Shown piece after piece: positions 56,542 to 64,000 of a stretch of DNA of 64,000 bases (position 1 is the stretch's first letter; each line of letters starts with the position of its first letter). A model generated the notes under the pieces. The model had not been told where the DNA came from and did no database searches. It saw only the letters and a list, made by a program, of their open reading frames with translations. Position numbers and translations under genes: made by a program. The stretch comes from Coenobita brevimanus (Eukaryota; Arthropoda; Malacostraca; Decapoda; Coenobitidae), in assembly GCA_032717465.1 (NCBI GenBank), contig CM064671.1:58184864-58248863 (forward strand). Reading direction: 5' to 3'.

Positions 56542-57225
56542 TGTTACATCCCTGTCCCACACTACCACAGGCTTCAGCACTAGCACATCAGTATGGGAAG
56601 GACATTGCCCAGTGAGTTGTTTTTCCTTTGGGCAGCCTTTCGGTGTACAGCACACAAGATCAGCTGAAACGAAAATAAACACTGGCTTCTTAAGTTCAGT
56701 GTCTTTATTTTCCAAATTACAACACTTAATGCTCTCCAACTTCACTTCACTGTTTTCACAAGCACCAAAGATACAAAAAGATACACACACTTCACCAACT
56801 GCACTGACACTTAATGCTTGCCAACAACACTTCACTGTTTTCACAAGTACCAAAACTTCAGTGACACTCCACTGACACTGCACTACACTCAAACTGAACT
56901 GAAAACTGACTGAAACTGCTCTAGTTTCTTTCTCATCCTTATATAAGCTTCCTATATTCTAGAGTGTTCTACATTCTAGGAAAGCAACAGTTGCCAACTT
57001 GGAGATATCCAAAACATGCCAGTTTTCTTACACTGCATAACACTGTAATTTTTTACCTTGTAAACTTAAATTAAATTACATAATGTAATAAAGTCACATA
57101 AATAAAACATCATAGAAGAAAAGAACATAAAAATTAATTTACAACTTATAAAATAACTATGCTCACAAACAGCAGGCTAACTGGCAACTCTGATTGGTAC
57201 CGAAACTTCAACAAACATCAGGAAT
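56542..57225 (-). repeat. 5' LTR of conventional gypsy element, truncated
   Basis: Aligns with 49,921-50,585 and stops at AGGAATTCTCC. The last ~35 bases of the LTR (AGAACAATCTAG..CTCAACA) are absent here. Confidence 0.82.
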
Positions 57226-57517
57226 TCTCCCCCCCCCCCTCCGTAGGCAGCCAGCTTATCGTGGTGGTGGGGCTTGCGTGCCCCTGTGATCCCACAAGCC
57301 TGCCCGCGAATGTAATGACATCTGGCAGGGTCTCCCATGCGGGCAGGGTTATGAATGAGGGGTTTGACTAAGCTCTGGCCAAAACGTAGGTTACCCGTAT
57401 GGGTCATCGGTGCTGCCCTCTAGAGGGGTTGCCTTGGTGCTGTCCTGAGTTGATCAGTTGGGTGCCTGGGCCAGGGGGTGTTGGGGGGGTGGTCTCTGAA
57501 CTAGTGGGAGTGAACTT

Positions 57518-59534
57518 TTGCATCACAAAGTGTCCTTTTTGAGTCACCCTCTGTGGACGAGGTACCCCACTCCCATCAGACTGCTCTCGGTCCCCTTACT
57601 TCCTAGTAGGTGGTTTCCCTTGGCTGCTGGTGCCATTTTACCTGTCACAAATGTACATATGGATACATTAAACACATCTTTAACCACTTGTGTGATCAGT
57701 GACCAGCCGCACGAGTCGCCATCACCTGGTCATTCTCTGGCCGGTGACCCTTTACCCTCCAGGTCATCTGCCAAAACTGCCAATCTGGATGTCCCTTCTA
57801 TCGAGCTGTTACCTGGTGTCTTTGAGGAACACTTTTATATAAACTACTTAGTACTCAAAATGGCTGATGGTACTTCCTTCTGAAACCTGAACTGTTTTCA
57901 GATTCACATTGGCTTAGTTACAGCATGTGAATTTACCCATAAAGTCTCATTGCATGGCGATGGTTCTCTGTTGCTAGAGGCCAGGAATGAAGAGGAGAGT
58001 TAACACATCCTTTCCCTTACTATGATTGCCAGTTATCTAGTGTCTGCCTCTCATCACTTGGCCTTAAATCAGTCTTGCGGGGTTGTGTATTCTTGTGACT
58101 TGATCTCTTATTCTGATTCTTCCCTCCCAGAGGGGCTGGCTCCTCAGGAAGTTGTAGCAGTGTAGAGAATTATGAAGAACGTTGATGGGGTTTTAACACC
58201 CATGCCCACTCTTATCTTGACACTTGATCACCTTACTTTGCCAGAGGTTGTCACTGCTGCATGGTGGAAGCTTAAGGTTAAACCTTTTTTTCCCTAACCT
58301 AGAAGGTGCTATTATTGTCAAAGGTTCGGTCATGTTTGCCGTTCCTGCCAGCGGGAAGCATCTGGCCTTCCTGAGGTCTGTGGAAATTTTGGTGAGTTTC
58401 CCATGGTATGGTTGATTGTTCTCAACCCTCCAAATGTTTGAACTGTGGACGAGTGCATGCAGCCTCCTCGAGGGACTGTGATGTGTGCAAATTTGAGTAC
58501 GAGATTGTTTTTGCCTGAACAAAAGAGAAAATTTTCTTTTCTGTGGCAAAGGCCAGGATAAGGGAGAGGTTCATTCACCCTGGGGTCACCTTTGCTGCTG
58601 TCTTGTATCGCCCTAAAGCTATCCGGCAGGTGCCACTGTCATCACACAATATCCCATTAACTTCTAGGGGTTGTACTTCCCGGCCTTCTCAGCCAGGGGG
58701 TTCCACAGAGGCTGTGCAGCCTGAAAGCAGCTTTTCTTCCTCTAAGGAAGCACCTCTTGTTTCAGGGGGTGTCCTATCTGGGGTGGTGTTTCCTGCATGT
58801 GGAACTGCCTCCCCCATCCCGGTTCCTCCTGTGGCATATGTCCGTGTTGACACTACGTCCTGCCTTGATACATCAGAACTCCCAACGTCCCTCCTGTGCG
58901 TAGTAAGCATCAACGTGGCTCCTTAGAGTGTACAGAGATAGAAACACTGCTGCCAAAGACCTCTGCTGTGGAGCCCATTACTCCTCTTACTCAGGATGCT
59001 CAGTGGTCGGGGCGAGTGCAGTCTGAGAATGGCGTTTCGCTGATGGCCCAGCCACCACCAGACAGTGGCAGTACCCAAGTTGTTGATACATCTACTCAGC
59101 TGCATGAGGCCTTGCCCTCTGAGGGTTCCAGTACTGTGGGATGTGCAACCGGTCATGCACCTTCTCATGGTGGCACTGCCTGTTCTACTCCAGCTAGGGG
59201 AGCTTACAGTCCCCCTGCCAAGCCATCTCTTGCTCCACCATAGAAAACCATTCTCCAGCCCTCTTCTTCTTCTTCCAGGTTATCTTCAACCGAGCAGCAC
59301 ACTGTGCTCCATAACGGTTCCAAGACAAGTGTTGTTTCACCTCAGAGGAAGGGTGTTGTAAGACATTCCTCTTCCTCATCCTCATGTTTGCCTATGGATG
59401 TTCGACATAGGGTGTGGGTTCCTGGTGCTGGGTCGTCTTTCCCATGGGGCTTCCTAAGCATCAATCCAAACCTGCTTGCTTGTCAGGAGGTGTACAGTCC
59501 CACACTTAATAATCTTCCCTCCACTATGGGTTAG
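57518..59534 (+). pseudogene. Jockey-type ORF1 (gag-like)
   Basis: Open in pieces in different frames. Around 58,330-58,500 it encodes CCHC-type knuckles (CQRFGHVCRSC, then CLNCGRVHAASSRDC after frame changes). The C-terminal half is Ser/Pro-rich (SSSSSSCLPMDVRHRVW). The last piece ends at the TAG near 59,534. ORF1 proteins of this type bind element RNA. Confidence 0.7.
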
Positions 59535-59602
59535 TCCCACACTTAATAATCATCCCTCCACTATGGGTTAGTCCCACACTTAATAATCATCCCTCCACTA
59601 TG
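59495..59602. repeat. Three tandem ~48-bp repeats at ORF1/ORF2 junction
   Basis: AGTCCCACACTTAATAATC(a/t)TCCCTCCACTATG occurs three times in a row, ending just before the ORF2 start (TATGAGTTCTATC). Copies 2 and 3 are almost identical. Confidence 0.85.
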
Positions 59603-60124
59603 AGTTCTATCATCCAGTGGAATTGTCAGGGTTTAAATGCAAACTTTGAGAAACTGCATCATCTTGTTTCACAATTCGCTCCTCTATGCATATGCATCCA
59701 GGAGACCATGGTTGGCGATGGTCTTCCTTCCGGTCCTTCTGGTTACCGTGCATTTTATTCTGACCCCGTTCCAGTCCAAGGTCATCATGGAGGTGCTGCT
59801 ATCGTCTTTCGCCAGGATATGCCATGCAGTCATCTGGACATCTCCACTCCCATGCAGGCTGTTGCTGCCCGGATGTTTTTATGTAGGCAGAATACAGTTT
59901 GCAGCCTTTGTCTTCCTCCTAGTGCTACTGTTGAACGGGAGGAACTAGAACGCCTTGTTCATGGCCTTCCTTCTCCCTTCCTGTTACTAGGAGATATGAA
60001 TGGTCACCATTCACTATGGAGAAACAGTGAAACCAACCCTCAGGGTGTTATGCTGGCCTCTTTAGTGGAGGATGAGGAGTCAGGCATTTTAAACTCCAGT
60101 AAGATGACATATTTCCATAGCTAG
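59600..60124 (+). pseudogene. Jockey-type ORF2 endonuclease
   Basis: MSSIIQWNCQGLNANFEKL start, then CICIQETMV (catalytic E), FLLLGDMNGHHSLWRNSE and the start of the last third. It ends at a TAG at 60,122. The SDH block survives out of frame near 60,215 (GSDHFP). 174 codons against roughly 220-240 expected for the domain. Confidence 0.82.
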
Positions 60125-61703
60125 ACTGGAACTTTTACTGTCACTGATATGTCCTAATGTTCAGCTGATGCTGTTTTAGATTTTATCTGAGATATGTTGT
60201 CAGACCTGTATGGTAGTGACCATTTTCCGTTACTCTTGACTGCTAGGGCAGGTGGACCTCAGCCACGTCTTCCTCACTGGCGTCTGGAAAAGGTTGACTG
60301 GCCACATTTCAGAGAATTAAGTTCCATTTCCCTTTCTCTCAGTGAGTTTGGCTGTCAGTGAGGCGGTGTAATTTTTCACAGACGTGTTGCACTCAGCAGC
60401 CCCATTATCTATTCCAAGAACGAAGGGTCGGTTTCCCAAATGTCCAGTTCCTTGGTGGAAATCTGGTTGCAGTTCCATGGTGAAAGGTAAATGAGTCGCC
60501 CTTTCTAGACTTCATCATCACTGTGGGGTTCCTCAGTATTTGGTGGCATGTCAGAAGGCATGAGCTCATATGAGGTGGGTCTTAAAGGAGGCCAGGTGTT
60601 CATCCTGGAAAGGTTATGTTTCCTCCGTCAGTTCAAGGACTTCCCTCATTCAGGTGTGGAACCAGGTAAGGAAAATTTCAGGAAAATTTACTGTTCCCTC
60701 CCCTCTTGTTCTATCAGCAGCAGGTGGAACTGTGGTTGATTCTTTTGCTGTTGCAGAGTTGTTTGTTGATCATTTTGCCTGCGTGTCACAGAAGGATGCA
60801 GATTCGCCTTTCGCTTGTCAACGTCGACACCTAGAGTCTCGTGCTCTCAGTTTTGCCTCTTCTGGGGGAGAGTCTTACCATGTTCCATTTTCTATTTCTG
60901 AACTCTAGGCAGCACTGTCACAGTGCCATGATTCTTCACCTGGCTGTGATGATATTCATCATGCCTTTCTACGTCACCTCTCTGATGAGTCCCTTTCGTT
61001 TGTGCTGTCATTGTTTAAAAACGTCTGATTTTCTGGTGAGTTTCTGGCTTGGGGGTGTTCTTTAGTTATCCCCATCCCTAAACCAGGTAAGGACCATCTA
61101 CAGGTGACGAATTATGGGCCTATTTTTCTAACGTCATGTATGTGTAAACTCCTGGAAAGATGGTTAATGTTAGGCTTGTGTGGTTTTTGGAGAGAGGTGA
61201 CTTCTTATCCCTTGCCCAGTATGGTTTGTGAAAAATGTGATCTACCTCTGATGCATTATTGTCCTTGAAATCTTCTGTCTGTGAGGCTTTCTCCACTAAC
61301 CAACACTAGGCCACGGTCTTCTTTGATCTGGAGAAGGCATATGACACTGCCTGGCGTCATGGCATTTTATTTTCTCTTCATGAGTTTGGTCTTCATGGAC
61401 TCTTGACTATTTTTATTCAGCAGTTTTTATCTAACAGGTTTTTAAAGGTCCGAGTGGGAGGAGTGCTTTCCAATGCCCGTGGACTAGAAGATGGAGTACT
61501 AGAGGGGAGTATCCTTAGTGCTATACTCTTTGCTGTAGCCATTAACAGCATTATCAGTATACTTCCTGATGGTGAACGAGGCTCACTATATGTCGATGAC
61601 CTCTCAATTTCCTTCACCACATCTAGAATATCTCAAATAGAGGTAAGTTGCAGCTGGCTCTTTATAGAATTTCTGACTGGGCAGTCTCAGTTTCCGTTTT
61701 TCT
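60125..61703 (+). pseudogene. Jockey-type ORF2 linker and reverse transcriptase, left part
   Basis: Frames change often. Recognisable blocks are AGGTVVDSFAVAELFVDHFA (60,700), an IPIPKPGKDH block (about 61,070), VFFDLEKAYDTAW (about 61,320), RGLEDGVLEGSILSAILFAV (61,480) and YVDDLSISF (61,590). The frame runs into the TTAA of the inserted piggyBac-like element. Confidence 0.8.
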
Positions 61704-61707
61704 TTAA

Positions 61708-63672
61708 CCCCTTAACCGCGGGGCGTCACTTTCGTGACGCTTGGCAGCAGGGGATTATACCGCGTGGCGTCGCTTTTGTGATTCTGTGTTATTTTGAATT
61801 CACCCGGGTTTCCAAGTGAGGGCTTGTATCATCTATCAGTACTGCCAATGTCCAACACTAGTCAGCACTCCTAATCTCATCTGTACTCCCATCCATTGTT
61901 GACAATTTAGCCATTTCTCCCCGTTCTTGACTCCCCTCCCTACCCCCCCTCCATTACCCTATCCTCTCGCCTGCCCGGCCGTGCTATGCTAAGTAAATCT
62001 TCCCTGGAATTTTTCACTGATTTCATCCATTGAAATAAGCCCTATGTCCTATTCTTATACCAAATAATATATACAAGAAAGAAATAAGGTAAGTGAGAGT
62101 GCCATACACCTGGAATTGGCTAATTATCACCTGACAACACCTCACGTGCACTCGTTCGCTAATTTTCGCTGTTTTTTTCCCCTTGAAATATGCCGTATAA
62201 TCTGTTTTTGTAATAAATATACATGTAAGGAGGGAAGGGAGAAGCCTAAGTGATATTTACATTCACCTGGAACTACCTAATTTATAATGTATCGTCTAGA
62301 TTTCCTGCCAATCATATCAGTGCTAGACAAAGCTGTTTCAAGATATAAAATTGGTAGCTCTGAATATATATCTCCTAAGTGGGCCTCTAATCTATTTTCG
62401 TAATAAATATACATGTAAGGAGGGAAGGGAGAAGCCTAAGTGATATTTACATTCACCTGGAACTACCAAATTTATAATGTATTGTCTAGATTTCCTGCCA
62501 ATCATATCAGTGCTAGACTTAGCTGTTTCAAGAAGTAATATTGGTAACTCTGAATAACCCCTAGCAGGCCCCCAGGCTGGCCCTGTGTTATCAGCTCACT
62601 CTCATCATCCGAAGCGAGAGTACGTATGTTTCATCTTGCTGACTTCAATGCCTTTTTTCACCCCCATGCAAATGGCCCTGTGACCTTTACCCCCTATTAA
62701 ACCTCGAGTGGAAAGAGGTAAAGGGCTGACAATTGATAAAAGAGTGACTACGATCTTTCTATTGAGTAAAACAGTGCAAGTGGAATTGTAAATAATGTGT
62801 AAATAATGTGTAAACAGCAAGTGAAAGTAATGAATGTAAATATACGTGAACAATGGAAAATAGTTTTATAAGTTATTTCAAGTGACAGTGCACAACAGTG
62901 TAAATAAAATAGAAATGTAAATAACGTAAATAAAATAGAGAACGTAAATAGAAATGTAAATGAGTAGTATTATAAGAATACGAGTATATACCCTAGGAGT
63001 AATGAAAGTGAAAGTTTCACTCTAGCATGTCTGAATGCTATGAGTTATGAGAGTGAAGATGAAAGTGACATTCACTCTCAATGCCAGTATACAGGACGAG
63101 AAAGTGAATGCTACGTATTTTACTGAAAGAAATTGAATCCCTACAGTGACAATAAACTAATATTACTGAAGGAAACTTATGGATAAAGACTGTAGATATA
63201 TATAAGTGTTATATAGTAATAGAAATATAAAGTGTGAGGTGTTTTATGAATAATAAATGACAGACTACCAAGAGCGAACTAGTGCCAGTGCGACGATCAG
63301 ACGCGCTCGTAATTTCCATTGCTTTCACAGTGATTTTTTTTTTTAGTATGGATCCCAAACTACTTGAAAATTGTAGAATAGTGTTTATAGTGTTTGTATC
63401 TGGCTGTGGTAATCATATTACGGGTTGTCGGGAAGTGTAAAGTGGAGACTTCGTTACCCTACTTCAGAGGTCTCCACAAGTCCTACGGTAACCGACGAAG
63501 GCTCAACAATCATTCCAGGAGAAAGCTGAAGGTATGTGCCATAAGCATATGTAATTTTATTATTCTACGACTAATAACTGATTTTTGGCAAATATTTTTT
63601 GAGAGTCTGTCGGAGCCCAAATAACCCCGCGGCACACGCAAGTCATTGGTAAACAAGCCCGCGGTGTAGGGG
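61708..63672. mobile_element. piggyBac-like TTAA element, non-autonomous, 1,965 bp
   Basis: Bounded by TTAA at 61,704-61,707 and 63,673-63,676. Terminal repeats are CCCCTTAACCGCGGG (left) and, reverse-complemented, CCCCTACACCGCGGG (right), 13 of 15 identical. Removing it with one TTAA restores a continuous reverse-transcriptase reading through SLTKTMAVHFCHLRG. No full transposase frame is present; an acidic stretch near 63,050 (ESEDESDIHSQC) may be a relic of one. TTAA specificity is the hallmark of piggyBac. Confidence 0.83.
62200..62560. repeat. ~190-bp tandem duplication inside the piggyBac-like element
   Basis: GTAATAAATATACATGTAAG..CATTCACCTGGAACTACC..GTCTAGATTTCCTGCC appears at about 62,208-62,380 and again at about 62,399-62,560, with a few substitutions. 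Confidence 0.85.
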
Positions 63673-63676
63673 TTAA

Positions 63677-64000
63677 CAAAGACAATGGCTGTGCATTTTT
63701 GTCATCTTCGAGGGGTTCACCCAGACCCTGACTTGTATCTCTATCATCAGAGAATATCTTGTTTGGAAGAGACAGTTTCTGGGCCTTTTGTTTGATAGAT
63801 GACTAATCTGGGCCCCTCATATTCATTCTGTTAAGGCAGCATGCCTAAAAGCTTTAAGTCTTTTGAGGGTTTTGGCTCATACGTCTTGAGGTGCTGACCA
63901 TCAGACCCTGCTCCTCTTGCATAAGTCTCTTATTCTTCCTAAACTTGAATATGAATATGAGGTCTACTCCTCTGCAACAGATGTCCGTCTCCAGTTGTTA
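63677..64000 (+). pseudogene. Jockey-type reverse transcriptase, right part
   Basis: Continues the interrupted domain: KTMAVHFCHLRGVHPDPDLY, then RISCLEETVSGPF, and further weak similarity to the window edge. Confidence 0.8.

Larger units (their letters stand above)
49921..57225 (-). mobile_element. Ty3/gypsy element of conventional order, decayed
   Basis: Minus-strand element with 3' LTR 49,921-50,619 and a 5' LTR from 56,542 that is cut at about 57,225 by a LINE. Internal order is gag, protease, reverse transcriptase, RNase H, integrase. A purine tract (AGGCAGGGGAGAA) abuts the 3' LTR. The two LTRs differ at roughly one site in seven, and the coding region is broken by many stops, so it is much older than the gypsy element at 7-14 kb. 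Confidence 0.88.
57226..64000 (+). mobile_element. Jockey-type LINE, runs off the window, split by a piggyBac-like element
   Basis: Begins with a C-run and CCGTAGGCAGCC at the gypsy LTR break. ORF1 (gag with CCHC knuckles) spans about 57,500-59,534, ORF2 endonuclease starts at 59,602, and reverse transcriptase covers about 61,080-61,703 and 63,677-64,000. The 3' end is beyond the window. Frames are broken repeatedly. Confidence 0.85.

Overview
The window reads as animal genomic DNA, most likely from a decapod crustacean. The evidence is a spliced ionotropic-receptor (IR) gene of the divergent type that is expanded in decapods, very dense dinucleotide microsatellites ((TA)n, (CA)n), and a crowd of non-LTR and Ty3/gypsy retrotransposons. 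No bacterial, organellar or phage genes were seen. The assignment to decapods is an inference; nothing in the sequence fixes the species.

The only convincing host gene lies on the minus strand between about 41.75 kb and 28.98 kb. Eight exons can be chained by GT-AG splice sites and matching phases into a 470-residue open product. It covers a pre-S1 segment, S1, TM1, pore/TM2, S2, TM3 and a short tail. The signal-peptide and N-terminal exons were not found. A second terminal exon of the same family, with the same acceptor phase, sits about 26.5 kb further downstream at 2,171-2,422. It is either an alternative terminal exon or the last remnant of a tandem paralogue.

Layout, left to right. 0.2-1.1 kb: a 17-bp minisatellite. 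2.2-2.4 kb: the orphan IR exon. 3.17-6.02 kb: a near full-length RTE-like LINE (minus). 6.35-7.02 kb: a hAT-like MITE. 7.10-14.07 kb: a Ty3/gypsy element (minus) with one intact 1,527-codon gag-pol frame and integrase placed before reverse transcriptase; its 5' LTR is split by a 698-bp palindromic MITE. 14.3-15.2 kb: a LINE endonuclease fragment. 16.07-17.14 kb: a second RTE-like copy (plus). 17.3-19.5 kb: a BovB-like LINE (plus). 19.6-21.3 kb: a degenerate short-period repeat. 21.45-27.94 kb: a third RTE-like copy, split by a 3.83-kb LINE whose ORF1 carries a 2A-like peptide and a PHD-like finger. 28.98-41.75 kb: the IR gene, with a CR1-like LINE, a 5S-rRNA-derived SINE, tRNA-derived SINEs and LINE fragments in its introns. 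42.1-44.7 kb: a duplicated unit around a decayed intronless cold-shock/Y-box-like locus. 45.07-45.98 kb: a foldback element. 48.1-48.9 kb: a solo LTR of the first gypsy family. 49.9-57.2 kb: a decayed gypsy element of conventional order. 57.2-64.0 kb: a Jockey-type LINE inserted in that gypsy LTR, itself split by a 1,965-bp piggyBac-like TTAA element.

Most of the DNA is therefore a layered record of transposition around one chemoreceptor-type locus. (TA)n tracts recur at the edges of unrelated elements and look like preferred landing sites. The best leads are the 5S SINE that shares its 3' tail with the local RTE-like LINE, the 2A/PHD ORF1, the integrase-first gypsy element, the cold-shock locus and the two IR terminal exons.
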